Below, in pieces: positions 19,072-27,045 of a stretch of DNA of 64,000 nt. Below the pieces are notes generated by a model. It made no database searches. It had not been told where the DNA came from and saw only the letters and a program-made list of their open reading frames with translations. Numbering within the stretch: the stretch's first letter is position 1; each line of letters begins with the position of its first letter. This DNA comes from a virus: IMG/VR virus record IMGVR_UViG_3300038468_000190, positions 62,001 through 126,000 of that record; one strand, 5' to 3'. Made by a program: the position numbers and the translations under genes.

Positions 19072-19653
19072 ATGAGTACCGCGCCCTACGTGCTCGGAGC
19101 GATTGCCGGCCTCGCGATCGTCAAGACGTTCTTCAGGCCATTTCGCGCGGTTGTCAAAGAGGGAAGTGTAGGTGCTTGCCCGGGTACTCCGAGTCGCGGA
19201 GCGTGTGATCCGAGTCTCCGGATAGATACCCCACAGGGTAGTCCTGTGTACTCCACGGTGGCCGGCAGAGTCGTCGCGGCGGGCTCGCACTTCGTGCTCG
19301 TCGCGAGTCTCTACGAGCCGGTCGTCGTGATGATGGACGGTGTCACGCCGGTGACGCTCCATGACGGTCAGTACGTCGGGCGCGGGCAGAAGCTCGGCGA
19401 GTCGTCGGGTCACGTCTACTTCAGCGTGACGGAATTTTTGCCGGGCGGAGGCGCGGTCGCTGTCGACCCCTCCTCGTGGCTCGCGAGCCGTGGACAGAAG
19501 ATCGCTCACAAGAATCCCTCTCCCGGCTCTTCGTGGTGCGAAGGCGGCAGGCACATCGAAGTGCCGGTCGCGGCTGGGCGCGGCTGCGATCTCCATGAGC
19601 CGGACAAGGGCGGTTTTGCGCTTCTGCCGGTGAGCGTGACGGTCGACAGGTAG
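19072..19653 (+). CDS. Secreted/anchored protein with degenerate M23-like barrel
   Basis: 193 aa. An N-terminal hydrophobic helix (YVLGAIAGLAIVKTFF) is followed by RIDTPQGSPVYSTVAGRVV, then VTLHDGQYVGRGQKLGESSG and VYFSV, in the order of a lysostaphin-type (M23) barrel. The expected HxxxD and HxH zinc ligands are not complete, so it may bind rather than cut peptidoglycan. It heads the lysis-type gene run. Confidence 0.5.
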   Translation: MSTAPYVLGAIAGLAIVKTFFRPFRAVVKEGSVGACPGTPSRGACDPSLRIDTPQGSPVYSTVAGRVVAAGSHFVLVASLYEPVVVMMDGVTPVTLHDGQYVGRGQKLGESSGHVYFSVTEFLPGGGAVAVDPSSWLASRGQKIAHKNPSPGSSWCEGGRHIEVPVAAGRGCDLHEPDKGGFALLPVSVTVDR

Positions 19654-19661
19654 GCAGCGCT

Positions 19662-19991
19662 GTGACGAAGGACGTTGTGCTCGAGGATGTGAGGCGCTTC
19701 GCGGAAGAGAGCAACATCCGTTTCGGCAAGGACGAGCTCACGGCGAAGCTCGACGTGGAGATCCAGGAGATATTCGAAGCCATCCACGTAGCGTGGCGCG
19801 GTAGTCGCTCGAAGCGGGGGATATGGGTCGCGGACGGCTGCAAGATCGGGAACATCCTCGCTCCGGAGCATGATATCGACAGAATCCTCCGGGACGCGTC
19901 CGGTGCGCTCGGCATCGAGCTAGCGGCTTCTGATTTGTGGGAGGATGCAGCGATGCGCCTGCGTTCTCGGAGGACTCAGGCGCCGTGCTGA
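19662..19991 (+). CDS. Hypothetical protein (109 aa)
   Basis: GTG start. Charged alpha/beta sequence with DELTAKLDVEIQEIFEAIHV and a C-terminal Arg-rich end. It overlaps the amidase gene by 55 bases in another frame, so one of the two boundaries may be shorter than given. Confidence 0.4.
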   Translation: MTKDVVLEDVRRFAEESNIRFGKDELTAKLDVEIQEIFEAIHVAWRGSRSKRGIWVADGCKIGNILAPEHDIDRILRDASGALGIELAASDLWEDAAMRLRSRRTQAPC

Positions 19992-20806
19992 AGCCCGCTC
20001 CGTCCGAATGGCGAGACCTTCGCAAGGGGATGAAGGGGCACGACGTTGCCGCCTGGCAGGCGGTCCAGCGCTACGAGGAGAGGCCGAACGAGTGGAAGTA
20101 CCACTGGCCGATCGGGGTCGACGGCGACTTCGGCCCCGTGACGGAAGCGGCGACGTGGGTCTACCAGATCCGGCGAAAGCTCCCCCCGAACGGCGTCGTC
20201 AATTCCGTCGTGAGGTCGTTCATTGACCCGACGCTCTTCATCGATCCGGCGCCTCCGCCTGACGCGGGCCTGCCTCCGATCAAAGAAGTCCGAGCGAAGT
20301 ACTGGCGCTGGGCGAATCGCACGCGCATCGACACGATCGTCTTTCACTCCGCGGAGCTCGGCGAGTTTCTCTCGAGCGCGGAAGCCGTAGCGAACTACTT
20401 CCACATGGGGCCGCCGAAGCCGGCGAGCGCGCACCTCACCGTCGACGTCGACAGCATCGTGCGAAGCGTCCCGGACGAGCACATCGCCTTCCACGCCCCC
20501 CCGAACGACTGGTCCCTCGGCATCGAGCAAGCCGGCTACGCGAAGCAGAGCCGCGACGAGTGGCTCGATCCCTACGGGCAAAAGATGCTCCGGCTCGTTG
20601 CGAAGCTCACGGCGTTCGAGGCGAAGAAGTGGAATATCCCTCTCGTCTGGCTCGCCGTGGACGAGCTCAAGCAGGGGGCACGCGGCCTCTGCACGCACAA
20701 CGACGTCCGCCTCGCCTTCGGGCAGACGAAGCACACCGACCCCGGCCCGAACTATCCGAAGGACGTGGTCCTCGGATGGGCGGTAGAGGAGATGGAGAGG
20801 CTATGA
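19937..20806 (+). CDS. Endolysin: N-acetylmuramoyl-L-alanine amidase with peptidoglycan-binding domain
   Basis: 289 aa, GTG start. Residues 25-95 form a PG_binding_1-like domain (LRKGMKGHDVAAWQAVQ, GVDGDFGPVTE). Residues 130-285 are an Amidase_2/PGRP domain: H137 in TIVFHSAEL, H254 in CTHND and D268 in KHTDPGPNYP match the zinc/catalytic pattern. It cuts between MurNAc and the stem peptide to release progeny. There is no signal peptide, so a holin or spanin route is expected. It is coupled to the next gene by ATGA. Confidence 0.85.
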   Translation: MGGCSDAPAFSEDSGAVLKPAPSEWRDLRKGMKGHDVAAWQAVQRYEERPNEWKYHWPIGVDGDFGPVTEAATWVYQIRRKLPPNGVVNSVVRSFIDPTLFIDPAPPPDAGLPPIKEVRAKYWRWANRTRIDTIVFHSAELGEFLSSAEAVANYFHMGPPKPASAHLTVDVDSIVRSVPDEHIAFHAPPNDWSLGIEQAGYAKQSRDEWLDPYGQKMLRLVAKLTAFEAKKWNIPLVWLAVDELKQGARGLCTHNDVRLAFGQTKHTDPGPNYPKDVVLGWAVEEMERL

Positions 20807-21009
20807 GCGAGCCCGTAGATCTCATCGCGCGCTGCGACGTGAACGGCGAGCCCTGCTCCAACATGCAGAACGTCGCGGGACTCGGCATCGGCTGCCTCTG
20901 CGAGGTCTGCTCGACCTGGCGCACGATGAATGCGCCAGTGCTCCGCTCGGCTCCCGTGCTGGGAGCGCGGACAACGCTCGACAAGGTGATGGCGTGGCTC
21001 GGATGGTGA
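20803..21009 (+). CDS. Small Cys-rich protein (68 aa)
   Basis: ATGA overlap with the amidase stop. Four cysteines within residues 11-36 (RCDVNGEPC, GCLCEVC) suggest metal binding. No family; it travels with the lysis genes. Confidence 0.45.
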   Translation: MSEPVDLIARCDVNGEPCSNMQNVAGLGIGCLCEVCSTWRTMNAPVLRSAPVLGARTTLDKVMAWLGW

Positions 21010-21269
21010 GAGCCGAGCGAGACCCGAGCGGCCGCTTTCTTCCGGGCCACGCGGTCCATCCGCCGCCGATCCCGCGCGTGTCGCCCGGTCCCGATCGACG
21101 AAAGGCCTGCAGCCAATGCGGGCTGCCCTTGCCGGTCGATTGCTTTACGCGCGATCCGCGCGCGCCGGACGGTCGGGAGCGCCGATGCAAGGCCTGCCGA
21201 TACGAGCGGCGCGAGGCCCTGAAACGCGGCGCAGAGAAGCGGCGGCCGTGGGGGCTCAAGCGGCTATGA
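21003..21269 (+). CDS. Small zinc-finger protein (88 aa)
   Basis: Start at ATG 21003; a GTG at 21006 that overlaps the previous stop is an alternative. CSQCG, then about 25 residues including DGRERRCKACRYERR, form a Cys4 finger of the type common in phage DNA-binding or HNH-associated proteins, followed by a basic tail. No nuclease His-Asn core is visible. Confidence 0.5.
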   Translation: MVRAERDPSGRFLPGHAVHPPPIPRVSPGPDRRKACSQCGLPLPVDCFTRDPRAPDGRERRCKACRYERREALKRGAEKRRPWGLKRL

Positions 21270-21424
21270 GCCGGCAGAAGCGGATCAGGAAGGCACGCGC
21301 CGCGAAGAAGCGTGAGCGACGACGGATGTCCCTCATCCGCGAGCTTCAGCGTCGGCCGATCCTGGAGCGGTCGTTCGTGCCGTTCTACGTCGAGATCGAA
21401 TGGGAGACGAAAGGAAGCAGCTGA
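21266..21424 (+). CDS. Very basic small protein (52 aa)
   Basis: ATGA overlap with the preceding gene and TGATG with the next. The first 25 residues are almost all Arg/Lys/Ala (RKARAAKKRERRR), which suggests nucleic-acid or ribosome binding. Possibly a translation or packaging accessory. Confidence 0.45.
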   Translation: MSRQKRIRKARAAKKRERRRMSLIRELQRRPILERSFVPFYVEIEWETKGSS

Positions 21425-21801
21425 TGGCCCTACTTACGCCGAAACGGATCAAGGCGGTCATCAAAGCCGCCCGCTACCACGTGTGGGAGATGGGCATTCG
21501 CGACAGAAAGAGCCCGGTCCGTCAGGTGAACCGCCATCCACTCCTGCTCGGTCCCGCCAAACAGCTCGCGCGCATCGGCGCGACCGAGGGCAAGCACGAC
21601 CGCGCGGTCACCACGAACCCCCGTGGCAGAGACTTTCGGATCATCGCTCAGTACGAGGCCCGGACGGGCGACAACGTGACCGGGGAGGTGTACGCGGGTC
21701 GCGCGCGTCGGAAGAAGGCCCTCAGAGAAAACCCCGTCATGGTCTTGCGAGAAGACGAGCCGCCTGAGATCCTTGCCCCGAACGAGCCGGCTCCCGAATG
21801 A
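21424..21801 (+). CDS. Hypothetical protein (125 aa)
   Basis: Basic N-terminal half and acidic Pro-rich tail (LREDEPPEILAPNEPAPE). Position between lysis genes suggests a related role. No motif. Confidence 0.45.
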   Translation: MALLTPKRIKAVIKAARYHVWEMGIRDRKSPVRQVNRHPLLLGPAKQLARIGATEGKHDRAVTTNPRGRDFRIIAQYEARTGDNVTGEVYAGRARRKKALRENPVMVLREDEPPEILAPNEPAPE

Positions 21802-22286
21802 GCGCCGAGCTCACGCCGTGGATGGAGGACAAGCTCGCCGAGCTCCTCCGCTTCGCCGATAGAAGCGGCATCCGGGCCGAGGTCGTCTCTACCAGGCGGA
21901 GCTGCGCCGAGCAGAACGCCATCTACGCGGGCGGCGTCGCAACGCAGGCCCGAGGCTGCCAGTCGTGGCACGTCTGGGGGCGCGCGGCAGATCTGCGGCT
22001 CTATGGGCCGGTGAGTAATTACGCCCTCCTCGGCGAGAAGTGGAAAGAGATGGGCGGCGTCTGGGGCGGAGACTTTCTCGTCCACGGCAGTCCCGACCCC
22101 GGCCACTTCGAATGGCATCCCGGGCTCAAGATCAGCGACGTGTGCCCCGATCCCGATGTATGCCCAGCGGCCGGCGACTGGCCCGAAGACAGGCCGCTAT
22201 TCGCGCGCCCCGCGGTGCGCTGGGTTTTCGGCGCTCTAATCGCGGCGGTAGGGATCACTCTGGCGCGCCGGGTCCTCACCGGGTAG
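21798..22286 (+). CDS. M15-family peptidase (endopeptidase/D,D-carboxypeptidase-like) with membrane tail
   Basis: 162 aa. TRRSCAEQNAIYA, then SWHVWGRAADL (H58, D65) and PGHFEWHPG (H103), are the zinc-binding SxHxxGxAxD and HxE/W motifs of VanY/L-Ala-D-Glu peptidases. They cleave peptidoglycan cross-links or stem peptides. A C-terminal helix (WVFGALIAAVGITLARRV) would anchor it in the inner membrane. It is probably a second lytic activity beside the amidase. Confidence 0.8.
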   Translation: MSAELTPWMEDKLAELLRFADRSGIRAEVVSTRRSCAEQNAIYAGGVATQARGCQSWHVWGRAADLRLYGPVSNYALLGEKWKEMGGVWGGDFLVHGSPDPGHFEWHPGLKISDVCPDPDVCPAAGDWPEDRPLFARPAVRWVFGALIAAVGITLARRVLTG

Positions 22287-22350
22287 AGTCTCTTGTCGTA
22301 GACCCCGGTGTCGAGCCATAGCCGCCCGGGCTCTCGAAAGGGAAAACCCC

Positions 22351-22899
22351 ATGGCTCTCTCAGTTATCTATTTCGAGCAGACCAACGGCGTAGACGATTT
22401 CATCGTCCGGAGCGCGCAAGCCGCCGACGCCGAGGAGATGGAGCGCGTCGTGGCCCAGCACCTCGCGGAGATCGTCGCCGTGAACGCGGCCATCCAGGAT
22501 CCGCAGGAGAAGTTTCAGGCCGTGGACGCAAACCTCGCCGGCGCAGGCGACGGCCACACGTTCCTCTTCACGGTGACGTTCACGAGGACCCGGCTCGCAG
22601 CCGTCCAGAACCTCCTCTTGAACGAGGCGACGGCTCTGCCGCTGAATCCTGCCGCGACGTTCGTGGACCCATCGCTCTTCGTCACGCGCTTCGCGGTCGG
22701 TAGCGAGCAGGACTCGATCGACGCCGTCACGAGGAAGCTCCTCAGCGACGTCTTGGCGGGCGTCCCGCCGGTCCAGGGACGCGTCACGGGCTTCTCGCCG
22801 TTTTTCGCAATAGCGGGCGGCGCCAAGGGACAGCGCTTCATGGTCGGAGTGGGCATGCTGCCGTCCGAGGACATCCCGACGCCTCCGCCTCCGCAATGA
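22351..22899 (+). CDS. Putative virion protein, LAGAG-module paralog (182 aa)
   Basis: VDANLAGAGDGHTFLFTVTF and GGAKGQRFMVGVGML are the two hallmark segments shared with the genes at 7609, 11918 and 23403. Acidic N-terminus, Pro-rich C-terminus. Probably an oligomeric virion component. Confidence 0.5.
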   Translation: MALSVIYFEQTNGVDDFIVRSAQAADAEEMERVVAQHLAEIVAVNAAIQDPQEKFQAVDANLAGAGDGHTFLFTVTFTRTRLAAVQNLLLNEATALPLNPAATFVDPSLFVTRFAVGSEQDSIDAVTRKLLSDVLAGVPPVQGRVTGFSPFFAIAGGAKGQRFMVGVGMLPSEDIPTPPPPQ

Positions 22900-22914
22900 T
22901 AGGGAGGCCGCGGC

Positions 22915-23352
22915 TTGGATCTCGACAAGAGCGCGTCGGCGCGAGCTGACTTCATTCAGGCGACGGAGGCTGGTGAGCTTCACAGCCTCTTTGCGCGGAA
23001 GATTCAGTCACTCGTCGACGAAAACGAGGCGCGGCAGAAGGAGAGCCCTCCGCGCCCGCCGCTCGGGATTGCCGAGATAGAGGTCGCGTCGTTTCTTCAC
23101 GGCTTCATGATGGTGCTCTTCGTGTCGACCGACGCCGCGCTCTGGCCGCCGGGCTCGCTCCGGCGGCTCGTCGGTCGGTTCTGGCTAGCGGCGGACGCCG
23201 AGAGCCTTTCGGACTATCAGGAGGCCGCCATCGCGTCGCTTCGTAACGGCTCGAGCCTCCGGCACGTGAAGATGAGCCTCGCCGGAGGCATGTCCGGACG
23301 TGTCATGGTGTTCGTGGGCGCCGAACGCATAGTCGAGCGCACAGTCGAGTAA
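22915..23352 (+). CDS. Hypothetical protein related to neighbouring virion proteins
   Basis: TTG start behind GGGAGG. 145 aa. The end (MSLAGGMSGRVMVFVGAERI) resembles a shortened form of the hallmark in the flanking genes, and the middle is strand-rich. Likely part of the same structural subset. Confidence 0.45.
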   Translation: MDLDKSASARADFIQATEAGELHSLFARKIQSLVDENEARQKESPPRPPLGIAEIEVASFLHGFMMVLFVSTDAALWPPGSLRRLVGRFWLAADAESLSDYQEAAIASLRNGSSLRHVKMSLAGGMSGRVMVFVGAERIVERTVE

Positions 23353-23402
23353 AGGGAAAATATTTCGCACATCGCGCCCGGGCGCGAGGGAGAATAGGCC
23401 AC

Positions 23403-24299
23403 ATGACGACGTTCGGAACCATCGTACCCGATTTCGACGAGCCCGAAGAAGAACCCACGGTGCTGTTCATCGAGAGCGCGGATCCAGTCGATCTCGAGAC
23501 CCGCGTGAACGCCGCGCTCGCGGCCATGGATCCCGAGGCTTCCGTCGTCACGAACATCACTCTCGCCGGAGCCGGCGACGGTCATACGTTCGTGGTGCTC
23601 ATCGAAAGCATCTCGCCGGTCGGCACGCCGAACGGCCTTGTCGCCGGCAGTTTTGGCGGAGTCGCCTCAAGTCTTGTCCGCTGCTACCTCGGCGGTAGCG
23701 ACGAAGAGCTCGCAAAAGCGCGCCTACGTGCCGGGGTGCCACCGCCGATCGTTACGGGAGACCCGCCGCTCACAGTCCCCTACGTGCTCGTCGACGAGCA
23801 GGTCGCGGGCGGCGCCAAGGGCCAGCGCTTCATGGGGCTCGAGATCTATACGGTCGTCTCGATCCCGCAGGGTATCTTCCTCCGACCGCGCGTCCTCGGC
23901 GTCGGCACCACCAACCAGGCGCTCGGCGCCGGACAGACGATCCTTACGTTCGCGAGCATCGAGAACGAAGCGAAGTTCAGCCTCCTGTCGCCGCAAGAGA
24001 TTAACTACACCGGAAACCAGGCCTTCATCGTGCTCGTCGAAGCCAGCGTCTCGGTGACCCAGAACGGCGCGGGCGATTTCACCGTGGCGATCGTGAAGGA
24101 TCCCACCGGGACGCCGGAAGTGGTCGCGAGCATGACCAGTCACACGGGAGCCGGAGAAACCGACACCGTCGCCGTGTTCGGCTACTCGGATATCTTCCCG
24201 CCGCTGATCCAGGACACCAAGTTCGGGCTCATCGTGACATCGACGGCCGGCGTCTCCGCGGGAGCGCAGCTCCGGATTACCGCCGAGCTCGCGCCCTAG
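23403..24299 (+). CDS. Putative virion protein, LAGAG-module paralog (298 aa)
   Basis: Residues 1-160 repeat the shared module: SADPVDLETRVNAALAAMD, NITLAGAGDGHTFVVLIES and VDEQVAGGAKGQRFMGLEI. The last 130 residues are a separate beta-sandwich-like head with Asn/Thr turns. It converges on the next gene with a 4-base overlap. Confidence 0.55.
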   Translation: MTTFGTIVPDFDEPEEEPTVLFIESADPVDLETRVNAALAAMDPEASVVTNITLAGAGDGHTFVVLIESISPVGTPNGLVAGSFGGVASSLVRCYLGGSDEELAKARLRAGVPPPIVTGDPPLTVPYVLVDEQVAGGAKGQRFMGLEIYTVVSIPQGIFLRPRVLGVGTTNQALGAGQTILTFASIENEAKFSLLSPQEINYTGNQAFIVLVEASVSVTQNGAGDFTVAIVKDPTGTPEVVASMTSHTGAGETDTVAVFGYSDIFPPLIQDTKFGLIVTSTAGVSAGAQLRITAELAP

Positions 24300-24532
24300 A
24301 CCGTTCGGGGCGGGCGGCTCAGTCCGTTTCGAAGCGGCGAGTGCCGGTTTTGCCAAAAGCCGCAGGGAGAGCTCTGCTCCGTCGACGTCCCCTCACTGGA
24401 GCCGTGGCAGTAGTAGATGTCGTAGGACGAGCCGTAGCAGTCGCCACTACAGTTCGGGCAGATCCAGAGGCGCCTCCCCCCGGCAACCGTGTAGTCCATC
24501 ACGAAGGCGTCCCGGAAGGGAGCCTTGTTCAC
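24296..24532 (-). CDS. Small Cys-rich zinc-binding protein (78 aa)
   Basis: The GTG at 24532 shares GTGA with the stop of the ribbon-helix-helix gene. LWICPNCSGDCYGSSYDIYY and CHG give a likely Cys/His zinc site. Co-transcribed with the regulator, it may be a partner or effector. Confidence 0.5.
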   Translation of the reverse strand: MNKAPFRDAFVMDYTVAGGRRLWICPNCSGDCYGSSYDIYYCHGSSEGTSTEQSSPCGFWQNRHSPLRNGLSRPPRTV

Positions 24533-24702
24533 GGACGCTTCTCCTGGGCGTTCTCGATGAGCTCGCAGATCACGCTGTTCTTGCTCACGATCTTGCCGCC
24601 CGCGATGCGGCTCGAGACGAGCCTGAGGACCTTCTGGTGAAGGTGCGGGGGCATACGAAGGATCATCGCGTGGCGGTCCTTGGGCCTCGACTTTTTGGCC
24701 AT
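24529..24702 (-). CDS. Ribbon-helix-helix (Arc/CopG-like) DNA-binding regulator
   Basis: 57 aa, very short. After a basic start it reads HAMILRMPPHLHQKVLRLVS then SKNSVICELIENA: one beta-strand (ribbon), helix A, a turn and helix B, the full RHH fold. These bind palindromes as dimers and usually repress their own gene. A perfect 20-bp palindrome lies 17 bases upstream of the start. Confidence 0.7.
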   Translation of the reverse strand: MAKKSRPKDRHAMILRMPPHLHQKVLRLVSSRIAGGKIVSKNSVICELIENAQEKRP

Positions 24703-24718
24703 CTGGGAGCGATTTACA

Positions 24719-24738
24719 TAGCACTGATATCAGTGCTA
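24719..24738. promoter_or_regulatory. Perfect 20-bp palindrome, probable operator of the RHH gene
   Basis: TAGCACTGATATCAGTGCTA is a perfect dyad lying between the start of the RHH gene (24702) and the end of the gene at 24754. An Arc-like dimer-of-dimers would fit this size and position, blocking its own promoter. Confidence 0.6.
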
Positions 24739-24753
24739 GCCAAGGGCCCTCTC

Positions 24754-25122
24754 TCAGCGCTTTTTCGCCGTCGGATCCTCGGGGCGAGGAAAGAGCGGAT
24801 CCGTCGCCGGAGCCCGCGGAAAGGTCGCGCTCGATTTGCGGCGCAGGATGGGCTCGACGGGCGTGTCCTCGGTCGTCGTGGCGAGGGGCGGCGTCTGCAC
24901 GCCCGTCAGGGCCTGGATGCGGATACGGGTCATCCGCATATCGAGCTCGATGTGCTGCAGGGCCTCGACGGCGTCCCGGAGCGCCTTCAAGTCGAGGCGC
25001 TCGAGGACCTCCAGGGCACGCAAGATGTTGTTGCGGTCGATCTTCTGAAAAGTCTTTTCCATGCGATGCAGGGCATCGAGCGCGTCCTCGATCGATTGGA
25101 CGAGGGCGGGATCCTTGTCCAT
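24754..25122 (-). CDS. Helical hypothetical protein (122 aa)
   Basis: Residues 1-75 are two amphipathic helices (SIEDALDALHRMEKTF, LRDAVEALQHIELDM); the rest is Pro/Thr-rich and probably disordered. Upstream member of the regulator's operon direction. Confidence 0.45.
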   Translation of the reverse strand: MDKDPALVQSIEDALDALHRMEKTFQKIDRNNILRALEVLERLDLKALRDAVEALQHIELDMRMTRIRIQALTGVQTPPLATTTEDTPVEPILRRKSSATFPRAPATDPLFPRPEDPTAKKR

Positions 25123-25123
25123 C

Positions 25124-25498
25124 CTAGATTTCGGGGCCTGGCCTCGGCGCCCCGCCCGGACTTCTGAGAAGCGACCACATCCAGATGGCCGCGCCTAACC
25201 CCACGAACGCGCTCAGCATGAGCTCGTTACCGAGAGCGCCGCGAAGCGCCCGGGTCGCGTAGTATCCCCCCACGAACGCGACCACGTCGCCCGTGTGGTT
25301 CTCGAGCGACTCGGGGCGCGTGTCGGGAAAGAGCGGCCGGACGAGCTTTTTGACGTCGTCCTCGACGAGCTCGAAGAGAACGTGCGAGCCGACCGCGACG
25401 GCGGGCGGGATCCGGGACGCCTCGAAGACCATGCCGAGCGCGGCGTGGCCGACCGAGTAGCGATCGAAGAAGCCGGGCATCTCGCCGTCTTTTGCCAT
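25124..25498 (-). CDS. Membrane protein (124 aa)
   Basis: Start ATG overlaps the stop of the SGNH gene (TGATG). Two or three hydrophobic segments (SVGHAALGMVFEA, LMLSAFVGLGAAIWMWSLL) around a polar stretch with His and Asp. Possibly functions with the SGNH hydrolase; no family name. Confidence 0.5.
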   Translation of the reverse strand: MAKDGEMPGFFDRYSVGHAALGMVFEASRIPPAVAVGSHVLFELVEDDVKKLVRPLFPDTRPESLENHTGDVVAFVGGYYATRALRGALGNELMLSAFVGLGAAIWMWSLLRSPGGAPRPGPEI

Positions 25499-26076
25499 CA
25501 GCTGAGCCACCTCCAGACAGCGCCGCTCCAGCCCGCGTAGCCGGCGGCGTTCGGGTGAAGGCCGTCGGGACTTCTCGGGATGTCGAGCTCGGCCGATCTG
25601 AAATAGAACGGAACCCGGGACTCGATGAGCTCGGAGACGCCGTGCTCCTCGAAGGGAAGGGTCGGCGGCCCGATCCACACGACCTCGGCGCCGCTCGCCC
25701 GAAGCTTCTCGAGGAGTTCGTCGACGAAGGGCGCTTGTCTCTCGGCGGCGCCCCGGCCGAGCGCCTCGTCGTTCGTGCCGAGACTGACGAGGACGATGGT
25801 CGGGCGGAAGGATTCGAGCTCGCTCTCGAGCCAGTCGCTCCGAGCCCACTGGTCGATGCGGCTACCGGTGATGCCGCGGCCGGCATAGGCCTCGACGGCG
25901 CTCTCGCCGGCGAGCTCGCGCATGTGGGGGTCGAGCCCGACGGCCATGCTGTCGCCAACGAGCAAGACCCGGCTCTTTTCCGTGAGTTTGGGGCGACGCG
26001 TAGCGGCGGCGACGAGCCCCACCCCGAGCACGGTGAGGAGCCCGCCGAGGAGCCAACGTCTGTCCACGCTCGCCAT
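25498..26076 (-). CDS. Membrane-anchored SGNH/GDSL hydrolase
   Basis: 192 aa. N-terminal signal anchor (WLLGGLLTVLGVGLVAAA), block I VLLVGDSMAVGL with the nucleophile Ser, block III SLGTNDEA and block V SPDGLHPNAAGY with the Asp-His pair. SGNH enzymes remove acyl groups from polysaccharides, lipids or peptidoglycan. An extracytoplasmic site suggests wall or capsule de-acetylation before or after infection. Confidence 0.8.
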   Translation of the reverse strand: MASVDRRWLLGGLLTVLGVGLVAAATRRPKLTEKSRVLLVGDSMAVGLDPHMRELAGESAVEAYAGRGITGSRIDQWARSDWLESELESFRPTIVLVSLGTNDEALGRGAAERQAPFVDELLEKLRASGAEVVWIGPPTLPFEEHGVSELIESRVPFYFRSAELDIPRSPDGLHPNAAGYAGWSGAVWRWLS

Positions 26077-26087
26077 GTTAGCATGGC
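26072..26087. other. Inverted repeat over the SGNH start codon
   Basis: GCCATG and CATGGC separated by TTAG cover the ATG at 26076. Could be an operator or a start-masking hairpin in the divergent region between 26076 and 26182. Short, so chance is possible. Confidence 0.25.
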
Positions 26088-26181
26088 CGCTCTCCGTGTA
26101 GAATCAGTGTAAAATGACGTGCTCTCGGCCCCCGGATGCTCGGGGCGCGAGGCGAGACCCGAGCGAAGAGACGGATCCCCC

Positions 26182-26400
26182 ATGGAACTCTTAGACGACA
26201 TCCGCACACAGCTCAGCGAAACGATTCGAGAGCTCACCGAAGATCTCGAAGAGCTCCGTAACGCCGTCGACATGGAAGAGGCGGTGACCGAAGATCTGGA
26301 AGAGCGCGTGAAGACGCACGGCGCAAGCCTCCTCGCCGCCACCGGCGCCTACCGCGCGCTCGAAGAAGCTTCGTCGGAGCTCGACGACGACGAGGACTGA
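26182..26400 (+). CDS. Small acidic coiled-coil protein (72 aa)
   Basis: ATG start directly abutting the transglycosylase gene downstream. Heptads in IRELTEDLEELRNAVDM and an acidic DDDED tail. Possibly a chaperone or inhibitor for the following enzyme. Confidence 0.5.
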   Translation: MELLDDIRTQLSETIRELTEDLEELRNAVDMEEAVTEDLEERVKTHGASLLAATGAYRALEEASSELDDDED

Positions 26401-27045
26401 ATGCTGAATCCGTGCGGCGGCGCGCGCTGGGAGACCCTGCCGGGCGGTCTCATCGAGATCGAGGGACAAGGCACCCCGGCATTCGAGCCGGGGAGCGAGC
26501 GCTTCCGTCAGATGGAGCAATCGTGGCAGAACTGGCGCCCGCTCATCCTCTCGAACGCACGCGAGAACGGCATCCCCGCGCGCTGGATCCTCGCGACCAT
26601 CTGTCAGGAGACGGGGCCATGGTCCGATGACCCGGACAAGCAAGCGGGCATCGTGTCGTTCGACGGGGGCGTCGGCGTCATGCAGATCACCGACAAGAGC
26701 CTCGGTAACCCCGCCGACATGCTGGACCCCGCCGTGAACATCGCCGTGGGCTCGGCCCTCCTCGGTAGGCTCGCGCGCCAGTACGACGGAGAACTCCCGG
26801 AAATCGCCGCGAGCTACAACGCCGGCCGCGTGCGCTGCGGCGCCTCCGGCAATCCCTGGGGCATGGTGATGACGGGCGACTACGTCGGCGGCGTCATCCG
26901 CTGGAACAACGCCGCGGTCCTCTACATGAATCTCGAGCCGCCGCGCCTCATGCTCGGGCTCAGTCTCGGCGCCCTGGGGCTCGTTACGGCCGCCATGCTC
27001 GTCGGGCTCCTTCCGACCCCGAAGCCCCTCCGGAGGCTCCTTTGA
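26401..27045 (+). CDS. Lytic transglycosylase (SLT-like) with C-terminal membrane helix
   Basis: 214 aa. WILATICQETGPW places the catalytic Glu at E70; GVGVMQITD and AASYNAGRVRCG are the other lysozyme-like SLT motifs. The last 45 residues have one transmembrane helix (SLGALGLVTAAMLVGLL). It cuts glycan strands. Together with the amidase, M15 peptidase and SGNH enzyme it completes a multi-bond wall attack. Confidence 0.8.
   Translation: MLNPCGGARWETLPGGLIEIEGQGTPAFEPGSERFRQMEQSWQNWRPLILSNARENGIPARWILATICQETGPWSDDPDKQAGIVSFDGGVGVMQITDKSLGNPADMLDPAVNIAVGSALLGRLARQYDGELPEIAASYNAGRVRCGASGNPWGMVMTGDYVGGVIRWNNAAVLYMNLEPPRLMLGLSLGALGLVTAAMLVGLLPTPKPLRRLL

Noticed and set aside
24296-24724. Single 142-aa minus-strand protein
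   Set aside because: Its first half is a shadow of the RHH gene; splitting gives two sensible proteins joined by GTGA.
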